From the NCBI GenBank assembly GCA_963965975.1, contig OZ014423.1, positions 1,860,001-1,924,000 on the forward strand: a stretch of 64,000 bases of DNA. The letters run 5' to 3'. Numbering within the stretch: position 1 is the stretch's first letter; every line of letters begins with the position of its first letter. The stretch comes from Xestospongia bergquistia (lineage: Eukaryota > Porifera > Demospongiae > Haplosclerida > Petrosiidae). Made by a program: the position numbers and the translations under genes. Below, piece by piece: positions 1-11,624 of the stretch. Below the pieces are notes generated by a model. That model ran no database searches, was not told the DNA's origin, and was given only the letters and a program-made list of their open reading frames with translations.

Positions 1-30
1 TATATAATATATATATATATATATATATTA
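1..30. repeat. TA dinucleotide microsatellite at the window edge
   Basis: Nearly pure TA alternation from the first base. It may continue to the left of the window. Confidence 0.85.
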
Positions 31-275
31 AAAAGGAAATTGCTAGCTAGCAAACATGTTCATGAAAGATTTCTGTTAGGTTTACGTGATAAGACGATTT
101 CTGCTGCAAAAAAACAAGTGATGTGAAATTAATCATTTATTGCTGCAACAGAACATAGACATGTTAATTCTGAAAAGAATAAATTGATTAAAAAGTGAAA
201 ACAAATGTAAGGACAATAATGCAAAAAAGTATGGAAACAAGGTAGAGATGATAGCATATCATATTAAGAATCCCT

Positions 276-278
276 ACA

Positions 279-361
<83 letters not shown>
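276..361. repeat. Compound microsatellite (TA)n then (TATG)n
   Basis: About 45 bp of TA alternation passes directly into about ten copies of TATG. It produces a spurious Tyr/Ile/His open frame on the minus strand. Confidence 0.9.
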
Positions 362-363
<2 letters not shown>

Positions 364-2165
364 GTAGAGTGCTCAATTTAACATGTGTTCCATTTGATTC
401 AGACTGATTAACAGTTGTCTATTCATACTTTTAATTCACATTAGCTATGTATGTCATGTATCATCTCTATTTATTTCTGTGCCTTTTAACAATGTTATTC
501 CTACATTCATTTTCATTTTTGTAAAGTGTTTTTATTACTTTAGTATATCCATGATTATTATGATTTGCTTTTCAGTTGTTAAGAATATACTTATCTGTAT
601 ATCTTCTTTACAGGTTGAGGCAATTCAATGCGAAGAACTCTTTAATAAGGTGAGAATACTACCATGTAAGTTGATTTTTCAGGACCCTATGGCATGCCAT
701 TTGTGTCAAAATGTTCTAACGATTATGGGAGTGGTATTGTCAGTACTATACTGTTACTTGACCCATTCCAACCATACTAAATCCTAAATACTTGAGCATA
801 TGATGCACAGTCAGTACTAAGTCACTTCTATTATTGCAATATTAACTATACGAGGCCATAGTCTTGCAAAGGAGGAAGGAGCATACAACTCACTTAACTA
901 TGCACAGTTGTCAGCTCATGACCATATTTTGTGCTTCATGAAAACTTATATGATATCTGTATATTTTTCAATAAATTTGTCCTATTTCAAAATAAAATGA
1001 TTTGGTGAACATACAAGTATATTTTCTTTCTTATTTGAGAAATTAATATTGAGATAGTAGTCACAGTAGTCATGGTCTTAATTATAAAACTGCAATAATA
1101 GACAAAGCGAGCATAACTATTTTGGTATCAGGTGTTCTTAGGACTGTTTTGGACCATGTGTTATACATACAGATTTGTCTATTTCACTTCATTTTAATCT
1201 GTATATTGATGCATATAACTTTGAAGCTAACAAAGTGCATAGTCACCATACCAATGAATCTGCAAACACTTCAAATAGGCATAACTAATTGAAACTTCTG
1301 ACCTGAAAAAAGTTGTTAAGTAGTTTCAAGAACTATTTATCCAAATAGTTTTAGACCATTTTTACAATCTCTTAACTATTATATCAATTTTAAATTCTGG
1401 CTTGTGCAGCATAATAAGGAACACAACATGTATCCTTTGGAAGTTTATGTTTTTTTTTTAAATTTAGTTGTTTGAAGCATGAGCCTAATATATGCAAGCT
1501 AAGGATGTATTATGTTTGAAGAACAAGAGGCAGTGTATTTCTTCGCTGATGTTTGCTAAAGTTCCAATATAACTTAGCTTAAGCTTCTTTAGCAGGGTAC
1601 AGTAGAGTGACTGGCAAAAACAGATGGATACTTCACTCAAGCATATGCACACATACAAAAAATTCTTGCTGATATTACACTTAATTCGATTAATCGCGCA
1701 GAAAGCAAACTGTATGCATGACATTACATAACTCTGGAATGCAAAATTATTTACTTTAATTATATGGGATTTTTAATTTGTATACCACTTTCCTGTATGT
1801 GCATGTGAAGGGATTCCCATTGTTTTTGGATATTTTAAGCACAGATGCATATGATATTGAATGGTGCAGTCATTTTTCTCTAGCATATTCCTAGCTTGAG
1901 ATATAACATTGAATCAAAAGTCAAATTCACTGCATGAATGGAGGGATGGTAGCTTCATCATCCTCACAAGCATATATGGAGATTGTGACTGTGCTATTAA
2001 TGTAGGGATGATGAAATTTGTATTATTGGTATCAGACTGACATTAATGATCCCTATAAACTGTTACATTTTTCTTTTAGAAATGTTTTATTTACTTGTTA
2101 CTTAACATTTATCTAAACAGGTTGTTTATATTATCAAGTTACAGCTCGGAATGTGTCTTTTTTAG
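362..2165 (+). other. Non-coding stretch, probably intron of the coiled-coil gene; one candidate small exon
   Basis: No long reading frame is supported. A 36-nt segment at 614-649 sits between a good acceptor (tttacag) and a donor (gtgaga), is open in phase 0 (VEAIQCEELFNK), and would join in phase to the exon at 2166; it is only a candidate. From about 1725 to 2165 the sequence resembles the DNA upstream of the other two coiled-coil copies (8.3-8.6 kb and 14.0-14.26 kb), so it belongs to the duplicated unit. Confidence 0.4.
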
Positions 2166-3410
2166 GACAGAAGAGCTGAACCAGTAGTTTCAGCACCATC
2201 ACTTAAAAACTGGATGCCTAATAAAGCAAGTGAACATGTTGACTGGGCATATGCACATGTTCATAACATTCTTGATCTTCAATGTCAAATCAGTCAATTG
2301 ATCACAAGGGTTGATGAAACTGATAAAAAGTTGGGTCAGCTTAACAAGCAGTTTGAAACCAGAAATGATGAAATAATGCAGACAATGTTGGCAAATGGCA
2401 AAAAAGACATTGATGAGCTGTCAGAGAAATTGAAGGCTTCCCAAGTTGAAGTTGATGAACTAAAACAGAATCTCTCTGATATGCAGGGACAACTTAATCA
2501 GTCCATTGACGAGATAAAAAAGGATATGGCAGATTTGTCAAGAGTCCATCCTGCCAATGATGCTCCACCTTCTGGTAATCAGCCACAACCAACCTTCAAT
2601 GAAACTATGGACAAGCTTCGTAGGAAGTTAGATCACTTCACTGATAGTCTTATTCCAAAAGAAGCCTCACAGAGAAGACGTTCCATAATACAATCACATA
2701 GAAATGAGACTAGACAAAATTATAGACCTCGTCCTCAATCTCTGCTCCTTGAGTCTAGCTTGTCAGAAACAATGGACTCTCCTGTTCTTCAACGTTCTCA
2801 TAGCGCCTCTAGTACTGGCTCAAGTGGTCTTGGTACCCTGCCAGATCAACAGAGTGGAAAATCATTACCTGCAATAGGTGAACAAAACATTCATTTGTCC
2901 TTCCTAAACTCAAGTACTTTCTTTAAAGAATTCTCACCTCTTGGTCCTAATGCTGTCTCAGAGAGAAGACGTCCTGTGATACAATCACACAGAAATGATA
3001 ATAGACCTTTTCCTCAATCTCAGCTCCTTGAGTCTAAAACTATGGACTTTCTTGAGCATCCAAGCACTAGTTCTACGTCAAGTGGGCGTGACTCATTATC
3101 ACATCAACCAAGTCTAGAATCACTACTTGAAATAGGTATTACAGAACAACCAAGTCAAGGACCACTACCTGAAATACATATTACAGAACAAGATAGTGCT
3201 TCTTTATTACCTAATGAATCTTCTCAAATGAGGTATCAGATCAGTACTTCTGCACTATTTGCATCTCAACAGTCAAATGAGATTTCATTTGAAACTCAAC
3301 ATATTATTGAGGTGTTATGGGCCATGGGAGATTTAGTAGATCATCTGAAAAACCTTGCTGGGAATTTTGTTGGCAATACTAGTGATACATATAAAAAACC
3401 TGACAACTGA
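2166..3410 (+). CDS. Coiled-coil protein, 3' terminal exon (unit 1); function unknown
   Basis: The exon opens after a tttttag acceptor and reads through an internal ATG at 2214 to a stop at 3410 (about 414 codons). The 16 codons before that ATG (DRRAEPVVSAPSLKNW) are conserved in the two other copies at 8590 and 14259, so the real start lies in an upstream exon. Residues 20-130 after the Met form a strong coiled coil rich in Lys, Glu and Gln. The rest is a low-complexity Ser/Gln/Pro region holding two imperfect repeats about 98 residues apart, each with an RRR..IQSHRN core and a Q.LLES block. Past the shared N-terminus it differs greatly from the 14.3-kb copy. It lies tail to tail with the truncated AQR copy. 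No function can be assigned. Confidence 0.65.
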   Translation, partial: DRRAEPVVSAPSLKNWMPNKASEHVDWAYAHVHNILDLQCQISQLITRVDETDKKLGQLNKQFETRNDEIMQTMLANGKKDIDELSEKLKASQVEVDELKQNLSDMQGQLNQSIDEIKKDMADLSRVHPANDAPPSGNQPQPTFNETMDKLRRKLDHFTDSLIPKEASQRRRSIIQSHRNETRQNYRPRPQSLLLESSLSETMDSPVLQRSHSASSTGSSGLGTLPDQQSGKSLPAIGEQNIHLSFLNSSTFFKEFSPLGPNAVSERRRPVIQSHRNDNRPFPQSQLLESKTMDFLEHPSTSSTSSGRDSLSHQPSLESLLEIGITEQPSQGPLPEIHITEQDSASLLPNESSQMRYQISTSALFASQQSNEISFETQHIIEVLWAMGDLVDHLKNLAGNFVGNTSDTYKKPDN

Positions 3411-3920
3411 TAGTGACACATCATGGCGTTGACAATGTTACATCGTAGTAAACACAACAGACCACTCCAACTTATTCAGAATCCTAACACCTTTTATCTT
3501 CTATTACTGATTATTATGTATATTTAAGTATTTTAATGTTTCCATTACATCACAGGAGGAAAGAAAGCTTTGATTTGTGTTTATCTTGTATATTAGTTTA
3601 CTTAGCTGTTGCAAATGTGAAAACAAATGTTTGTGGTTATTCTACCATTCAACTACTCACAGGAATGTATCTTATACAATATTGCATAGTGTGTTGCAGC
3701 TGGGAAACAAATACATTGTAAAACATGGCCAGTCCAAAACAGTCTTAGAACCACGTGGGACAGTACCATAGTGTATCTAAAACGAACTTCATTGGCTAGC
3801 TAAAACAAATTTGATTGGTCAGTTTAAGGTTTAGGAATCCACAACTACCACTCCCAGAGCTGAGTCAAAGTCATGCTAAATTCTAAATAATGGCCGTTAC
3901 ATCAGTATTATGTACATTAT
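3411..3920. other. Tail-to-tail spacer between coiled-coil gene 1 and truncated AQR
   Basis: About 510 bp without a supported gene; it should hold the 3' UTRs of both convergent genes. The small open frames here look fortuitous. Confidence 0.5.
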
Positions 3921-6900
3921 CTATTGTTCCATTGGTTCAATTTCGGTTTCTGTTTCAGTGACTTGTTGATTTGCTGCTTCTTGTTTCTCTTTCACTGTTT
4001 CTTCTTCATTAGTACTAGTATAAGTTTCAGTAACAGGAACAGTTTCTGTAGTAACAGACATCTCTGACTCTATAGGAAGCTGCTGGTTTTCCAACTCCAC
4101 AGGAATGCTTTCTGTTTTCTCTTCAGATAAATCTACCACTTCCATTTCTGTACCATCCTGCTCTATTGGAACACTCTCTTCCTGAGGTGGTCGAAATGAG
4201 GGAAGAACATCTTCAGGTGGAGGAACCAGTTTTTGGGTATTCTGTAGAGCTTGGACTCGTGTATGATACTCTCTATATACTAGTTGAGCTAGGAAAGGCA
4301 TATCGGGAACCATCAGGACAGGAGATATAGGAGGATGATCATACTAAAAGAAAGAAATTCACTGGAACTATCTAGTGTATTCAGGTACAAGATTATAAGC
4401 TATATTAATGCAATATCTACATTTTAGATTGTCTACTGGTACCTTTTTTACATTAAAATGTGAGCATGTAATAAATAGTGGCTTGCAAATACAACTAACT
4501 TACAGGTCGCTGTGTAGGGTAGAACTCATCTGGTACTAAATGTAATCTTACAGGTCTTTTCATTAGCTATATAAAGGAGTCCTCTATTATTAGGTAATAT
4601 TAATGGTTGAGCTTACCAAATTAAAAGCTGGTTGTAGCTCAATACAGTGTCTAAATAAAGATACTCTAGCTAAGATATAGAGACCAAGACGTGCCCTTGA
4701 CATGGCTACTACTAATCGTCTCACATCACGAAGATGTCCAACATGTTTTGTACGTACAAGAGAAATAATAATATAATCATTTTGTTGTCCTTGATAACGA
4801 TCCACTGTGGTTACCTAACATGGACAGATTACATGTATATTGTGTGATATATAGAATACCTTCTCTGGTAGACCAAAGACAGGATTATGAGCACATCTCC
4901 TCCGAAGGACATCTCTTATCAGATGTTTCTGACCATTATAAGTTGTAAGGATAGCTATCTTATCTGGAGGATAACCTTGTAGTCTCATATACATATATAG
5001 AGCAACAGCATACTCTGCCTCACCAAGATTCTAGAGAGAGAATGGAAGAGAGTTTGTTAATATTCCTAGTCTACTATTTACCTGGTAGAAGTATGGGGTG
5101 GGTGTGGTCTCTCCAACTCCATTAAAATCTTCTACATTAATTAATTGATAATCAAACTCAAATCCAGGGTTTGAAACCAGATACTCAGGAGACGTCAAAA
5201 CATGTGGGAGGTTACCAAGTGTCTCATATCGCCAGTTATAAAGGGAACAGAGAGAAGGTCTTGCTCTACCTTGTGCATCTATCTGTATCACAGGAACACC
5301 CAGTCGAACAAATCTTGTAAACATAGACTGCTCCATGTTAGAGAATTTCTGAAATGCCATGTTCTTAATAACAGGAGGTAACTGTAGAGAAAAGAAATAG
5401 TAGTACAGTTTTTGCTTACTATTCATAAAATTGAGTCCATGTAATGTCCATGTATTGTATACTAACTGATTATACCTGATGATGATCTCCAATCATTATG
5501 ACTCTCTTTAATCTGTTGTGACCATCTTCAGGAGTCTAATAGAATTACATATTATATGGTAAGTGTACATGTACATGTATATGGTCTGATAGTACCTGTA
5601 ACATTAGTGGAATAAATGTTTCCACTTCAAGTATTTGAGCTGCTTCTTCCATCAACACATTATCATACTATAAAGAGAGATAACAGAATAACAATGACAG
5701 ACATTTAACTAACCTTGAATGCCAACTCTACCAAGTCTTTTCTCTTCAGAGCTGCATGAGTACATGTAAGTGCAATGATTTTAGCTTCTTTAATAAGGAG
5801 ATAGTTCACACGATCACGACTACTTCTGAGCAGTTCAAATGCTCTAAATTCCTGACAATTAAAGTAGTATAGATATCAACACACACAATATACTCACTTC
5901 AAGTTGATTAAAGATTTTATGAATATGTCGATAACATCCCTAAATAAATGACAATATACAATAAAACAAGTAATAACATAATTAAGTACTTGTGTTTGTA
6001 GAGATGGCTACATCGTTACATATTGTTATCTTACCTCAGCAATTTCCCAGTCTTCACCGAAACTCTCCCCTTTAAACAGAGGTTGTGGAGCATTAGCAAA
6101 GTACTTAGTAAATGGAAATAGTTCACATATTGCTGTGATCCCTTCAGGCTACAAGGAGTAAGGTATAAATAACACATATACATGTACAAGATATAAAGAT
6201 ACCTTGTTTTTAAGAGATTTGATTTTATTACAATATTGTTCCCAACGACATAGTACCTAAATATATATATATGTATAATGCATAAACAATGTTGGTTATA
6301 TTCTGTGGTATATTAAAATATGAATACACACTCTTCAATTACATTTACTGTAGATTGGTACAAGAGCATACTTGATAGAGGAAGAAATGACCAGCTGTTT
6401 CACAAGTGTATGATACATCTCCTGAAACGTCAAAACTTTTCTGTAACCTCTCAACTTCCTGAAGTAACTCCATTCTCAGAGCTAAAATAAAATTGACTCT
6501 TCCATATCTGTATGGCAAAAACAAGTGAGAACATGATAATGTTATGATTATCAATGTAGAGAACACCTGCTAAAATCTTTTTCTGTCTGAAGTTCTTCCT
6601 CACCATGACCCAGACGAAGTAGATGTCTTTCCTCAATATCAAGCTCCATGATCTTCTCAAATAATTGATTTAATGCCTTTAAGACAAAAACATGTAAATA
6701 CAAATAGAAAAATGCTTTTGTTAGATAAACAAGTTTGATCAAAACATAACACATAATATAATAGAATTGTTTTCCTTCAATATGTTTGACAAAGGTACTT
6801 AGACTTTACTATTACATCTTAACAATCTTTACTCTTTTAAACAAATTACTGATGTACCTGATTGGAGTGGGTGACCAGGAGTGTTCTCTGTTCAGGAAAG

Positions 6901-7197
6901 TTGTGATAAATGTTGGAGATAATTTGAACAGCTACATCAGTTTTACCAGTACCAGGTGGACCTACAACTACTGATAATCCAGGCTGCATACCAGATTTAA
7001 TAGCCTCTACTTGTGTAGGTGTAAATGGTATGGTATTCCTACAAAATAGAACACAAAAATTATAGAGTCCACCTGTCTGTTTATACGTCTCTGTTTGGTT
7101 ACCTTTTAGGTTGATTATAAGGGTATGGTCCTCTATTAATGATAGTGTATGGTTCTACCTGGTTTACTAGTACTATCCCCTACTGGTAGTTTGCTTT
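3921..7197 (-). pseudogene. AQR: Truncated duplicate of Aquarius: helicase half only
   Basis: This is a near-identical copy of the 3' half of the AQR gene at 15518-18840, with exon borders and introns kept. Read on the minus strand it has the exon with Walker A GPPGTGKT (about 6950), the EEAAQ region (about 5650), the [19 protein letters not shown] exon (about 5370), [11 protein letters not shown] and VAMSRARLG (about 4700), and the acidic Glu/Thr tail ending at 3921. All N-terminal exons are missing. Homology stops near 7197, inside the exon coding for [16 protein letters not shown], and that exon also carries an 8-bp deletion relative to the full gene (after 7155), which shifts the frame. 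The downstream exons look open. It is most likely a pseudogene, although a transcript starting further inside could still give a helicase fragment. Confidence 0.85.
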
Positions 7198-8589
7198 AAC
7201 TTAATATATGCTCACTATAATTATAGATGAGGCTAATGTTGTTCTTCAACAGCATGTTGCTAATAAATTGGATGACAAACATATAATGGTATTTATCTTA
7301 ACATTAATTAGTGCTAATTGATTGTTATAATTATCTAAAAGTAACAAATATTAAATCACAGACTGTACAGATTAAAATAATGTTACATTAGTCTATGTAA
7401 TCTATGATCAAACCTGCTAAATACAGGGAAAATTTCAAAATTACATGGTACAAAATCAATGTAAATGTGTTGGAAATTCTTTGTACAATCAATGTAATTG
7501 TTTTAAAATCTTCTGTATGTTGCATGCATCACTGATTAACATTAGTTGTTTTAACCAGTAATGTCCATATCTATTTGCAGTCCTAATAACAAGGAAAATA
7601 AAGCTGTTACAAATATACAATCCCTCGTATATCTACCTGTATATATAACAATGTATGTATAAATGCATGTTAAAATTATACTTGTAAGTTCAATACATTA
7701 TTACTATATTATGTATTCAAAATATATACCACTTTATTAGATGTAAACATATACTCTAATCTATGAAGGAGTGTACACTAACTATACTGTTCATTGTGTG
7801 GCTTTGTTTCTTATCATAATTTTACTCATAGCAGCTTGATCATGACAGTCACACTATATGCATGCTAAATAGACTTTTTAATTTGTTAATATGATTATAA
7901 TATATAATCATCATTTTAGTAGTGACATATAGAACTCAATGAGAACTGCTAAACAAACATTTATCTGTGTATTAGCAGCTGTAACAATTAAGGTGTTTAC
8001 ATTTTTTTAAATCCATTTTTTGGCATTTACATCAATATTTACAACAGTTGTATTGCAAGCGTTATTCCTGAACAATAATCCTGTTTTTCCATATGGAATT
8101 ATATAGTGATTTAATTAACCAATATTATCATTATAGAGGTAGACCAATACCAACTTCTAAACTGACTTTTACCATGTAGCAACAGTAGCATAGATACTTG
8201 TTTATGTGCTCTAGCAACAATAATACAAGTTTTAAGTGTTTCCATTACAGAATGCTTATGCACATATATATGATAGTTAGTAAGTGATATGTAAACTATG
8301 TGACATAACACAACTCTGGAATGTGAAGAACACCATTCATTTTATATGGGATTTCTGTTGTATCACTTTATTGTGAAGGCATTCCCACAATATTTAGGAT
8401 ATTTGAGCACTTTTGCAAGGAAATCACCTGAGATATAATATTGAGTCAAGGGTCAAACTCAATGCAACCTGAACAGATAGATCTTCCCTTTTTAGAAATG
8501 CTTTATTTACTTGTTTGCTTATATATAGCAAAGTGTTTAGACAATAATATTACATTATCAACTTACAACTCAGAAGGTATCTTTTTTAG
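7198..8589. other. Non-coding segment paralogous to 11.64-14.26 kb
   Basis: No gene supported. Several blocks match the DNA between the orphan gene's stop and the third coiled-coil exon, for example around 7540 and 11790 (GTTTTAACCA), 7720 and 12040, 7790 and 12110, and 8300 and 13980. This shows that the intergenic DNA was duplicated together with the coiled-coil exon. A short open stretch near 7226-7290 is not convincing. Confidence 0.55.
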
Positions 8590-9234
8590 GACAGAACAGA
8601 TGAACCAGTAGTTTCACTCAAAACATGGATGCCAAGCAAACCAAATGAATGTGTTGACAGGGCATATGTACATGTTGATAGTATCCCTACTAATTTGTCT
8701 TCTACATCTGACATCAACTTATTGCTTGAGGAAGCTCTAAGGAAAATACAATACTTAGACACCAGACACCAGAAAATGGCACAAGATGTTGAAGCTCTGC
8801 GTTTGACTGTTACTCAACAAGAGCAAGAAAAAGTTGCTTATTACTGTACCATTTCAAAGTTGGTGGTTCAAAATGTGATTGTGACTGCCAAAAGCAAAAG
8901 TAGCTTCCAAGAAGTACAAGCAACCCAATCCAGACATGATGTTGTACTCCAGCAACATCAGAGTAAGCTAGAAACACATCAAAAAAATTGAATAAACTTA
9001 AAGCAGGCATGAAAGTCAACAATGAGTGTCTGAATACCATTGAAGACAATATTGAAGCTCTAAAAGCTACTCAAGCTCAGCACAGTGAAAGAATGGATAC
9101 TAAAGATGAAACTTTGAAGCTTTTGTATCAAGGATGCAAATGGATGAGAGGAATGCTCGAAGACGATCCAAAACTGGATCATCACTAGAAGAATCCACTG
9201 GAGTATATTGAGAACCATCTCATGAGGAGTTAAA
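8590..9234 (+). pseudogene. Broken coiled-coil exon copy (unit 2)
   Basis: Closely similar to the intact exon at 14259-15218, including the DRT.EPVV lead-in after the acceptor and the SDINLLLEEALRKIQYLD coiled-coil start. A one-base loss near 8985 (AAAAATTGAAT against AAAAGTATGAAT) shifts the frame to an early stop after 120 codons from the ATG at 8629. A second length change near 9115 shifts it again. Similarity ends abruptly at 9234, where an Aquarius exon begins. Confidence 0.8.
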
Positions 9235-9304
9235 TACCTTGTTTTTGAGAGACTTGATTTTATTACAATATTGCTCCAAACGACATAGTACCTAAAAATA
9301 TATT
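9235..9304 (-). pseudogene. AQR: Isolated Aquarius exon fragment
   Basis: About 70 bp matching the short AQR exon and its splice flanks at about 6200-6270 and 17808-17870 (CTTGTTTTTAAGAGATTTGA type sequence, with the tacc donor and acctaaata acceptor in the same relative places). It is joined directly to the broken coiled-coil exon and has no other AQR exon nearby, so it is a rearrangement relic. Confidence 0.8.
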
Positions 9305-10047
9305 ATCTCTAATGTTTCAACCTAGGTAATGACTTCTGCAACAATAAATTCAAAGATAAAATCCAATGTTTATTTCATTTATTAGGTTTCTGTTGATAGG
9401 TTTGCTTGTAATGTCTTTGTTTCATATATTGTGATAATTTTTGACTTTTATTTTTATTTCTCTTATAACCAATCTAGCATTAGTATGCATTCTAACGCTA
9501 TACACAACAATATATATTATTACCTTCGTCTGGTTTATTTAAATAAAAGTAGATATTTACATTTTCTTGATCTTGCGATGACAGCCCCACCTCTTGATAT
9601 GGTAACGCCAACACAACAGCAAAACCACAAAGAATAGCCAGTCCTCTCCCTGCGGAAATGGAGGGTCTAGTCAACTGTAAGTATATTTCTTGCAAAGAAC
9701 TACCGGAAGTCCGGTAGACGATAAGTGGTGTTAAGAGCCCATTTTAAAAATGCTTACTCAACGGCATTGTGTGGGTAGGGGCTGGCTAAGCGAGACTAGC
9801 AAATACCAGCATTCTCAAGTCTTGGAATTTTACTAATTTTATAGCAGATGTTCTGTTTGGATGTAGTCTATATACATTCATATAATCCTTGGAGCGTGGA
9901 TGTTATTTCCTTTCCGTATTTCTCTTTTTCTATACTAAAAAAACCATTGTTTAAAGGTGTGTATTCAGGAACTACCTCATGAGGGGAGGACTAGTAGTGG
10001 CTAAAATAAATCCGCTAAGCCAATAACTCTGATAATCAACAACAAAT
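9305..10047. other. Upstream region of the orphan gene, with an ETS-like palindrome
   Basis: No gene is confidently supported. From about 9570 the sequence becomes richer in G+C and CpG. CTACCGGAAGTCCGGTAG at 9701-9718 is an imperfect palindrome containing ACCGGAAGT, the known ETS/GABP-type core, in both orientations. A clean donor (AACT/GTAAGT) follows 9678 on +. On the minus strand, 9498-9695 is open with a hydrophobic stretch (GLAILCGFAVVLALP). A small gene or a 5' UTR exon is possible but unproven. Confidence 0.35.
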
Positions 10048-11624
10048 ATGGCTATCAGTCTCAATGTAAATGATGTAGCTGCATATAAGACATCATTGGT
10101 GGCTACCTTTAATTCTCAATATGCCAAACTCTTTGAGATATTGAAAGGATCTCTAGAAGTCTTTGCCAAGAGACTGTTTGAAGCAGGTCTAATCACAAAA
10201 CCTGTTATGTTATCCAATAACTATGACAATATTGTTGGTGAGTTTCTTGGTGGGTTAGAGTATATGGATTCAAAGGCTGATCTGCAACAACACTGTCAAG
10301 TGTTAGTTGATACTCTTGAGGGTCTAGGAAGTGTTGCCACCAGATGTGCTGCTAAACATCTTGCTAAAGAATGGCAATTGAAGCCAGAATCTGAAGGCAG
10401 GTTAGCACAACCTTCTCTCCCAGAAGAAGTCTTGATGAAGCATAGTGTTGAACTGTGTGAATTGCTATCAGAGAAGGACACACAAGAATCTCTTACCAGT
10501 AATCTAACAGCTATTGGTCTATTATCTCAGGAAAAAGCACGTAGCATTGGAAATGCTGAGATTCTACTTCAGGAAGTATCAATAGCTATTCAAAGTAATC
10601 TTTCTCTTTTTGCTGACCTCCTTACAGAAATGAAGAAAAACGAATGTCTTCAAGAAATGGTAACAAAATTAGAGAAAAGTTTTATGTCATTTGTTGAAGC
10701 TAACCTGTCAAACACAACTGATGACAATCAGTTACTACCAAGCTCTTCACAACTTACTTTTCCTTCTACTGATAATGAACATCTAATGACTTTTATAGGA
10801 GAGTTGGAAGGTAAGTTAATTTAGTTCTTTCTAAAAGTTGTTTAATAAGTAAATTTCTAATTTTACTAGCCACAGTAGCAGATAAGGTGACCAAGTTACA
10901 GCTTTCATTTCATCAATGGCTACTAGAAGTACGCAAGTCCATCCAGAAGGTGGACCCAGATGAAGTCAAGTTTTACACTTCACTTTTACTAAGTGGTTCT
11001 CAAGAACTAACCAAATTGTACCTAGACAAAGTCAACACTCCCAGTCTCTCTGTAGGAAGTGATACTATTCTTTTTTTAATGTCTCAAGGTTTGTTAAGTT
11101 TTTGGAACTATGGCACTTTACAGTACATTGTCAAATCTCTGCTACAACAAGATGCAAATGTTGTAACTATGATGGAGGAGTATGATCGAGATTATCATAC
11201 ATTTTGTGATACTTTACTACAGCTACAAAAAGCTTTTATTAAAGATGGAGTCAGGAACCCTCGTCCTAAACCACCAGCCTGTTTACAGCAATTTCGTTTT
11301 AAGATGAAAGATCCTTGGCCAACCAAAAGTGTTCAACAATGGCGTGACAAATACTCAGGAATGTTTCCATGGTCTCGACACACAGTGATGACAAGCATTA
11401 CTCCAGGCTGTATTGCTATTACATATGTAGCTCTTCCTTGTGTAACATCTATTGTGTTGAGAGATTTGACTGACCCTGTTATCTTGGAAGAATTAGAGTC
11501 AATTGGAGTGACTGTAGTCTTACCTCACGTTGGACAAGAAGAATCTATGGTATCGTTTTCATACAATAATTTAAGGGTTCATTGTTTGTTTAGATATGAA
11601 GCAACTCTTCAGAAAGTGATGTAA
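10048..11624 (+). CDS. Orphan two-exon protein with death-fold-like N-terminus
   Basis: Exon 1 is 10048-10810 and exon 2 is 10870-11624; they join in phase 1 across a 59-bp intron to give 505 residues. The start ATG follows an AT-rich AACAACAAAT context. Residues 1-85 and about 135-225 look like two all-helical modules of roughly 80-90 residues (VATFNSQYAKLFEILKGSLE; VELCELLSEKDTQESLTSNL) whose hydrophobic spacing recalls CARD or death-effector folds. The C-terminal part has a helical stretch around FWNYGTLQYIVKSLLQ, a basic Pro-rich linker (NPRPKPPACLQQF), and a compact mixed region with WPTKSVQQWRDKYSGMFPWS and ITPGCIAITYVALP. There is no signal peptide or membrane segment, so it is probably cytoplasmic. 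The domain assignment is inference, and I do not recognise the C-terminal region. Confidence 0.8.

Noticed and set aside
188-376. Small minus-strand frame with a TYIH/YIYI run
   Set aside because: It is made by the (TA)n(TATG)n microsatellite.
9498-9695. Minus-strand 65-codon frame with a hydrophobic segment
   Set aside because: Not called as a gene. There is no recognisable family and the splice signals are ambiguous on both strands; it is only mentioned in the region entry.
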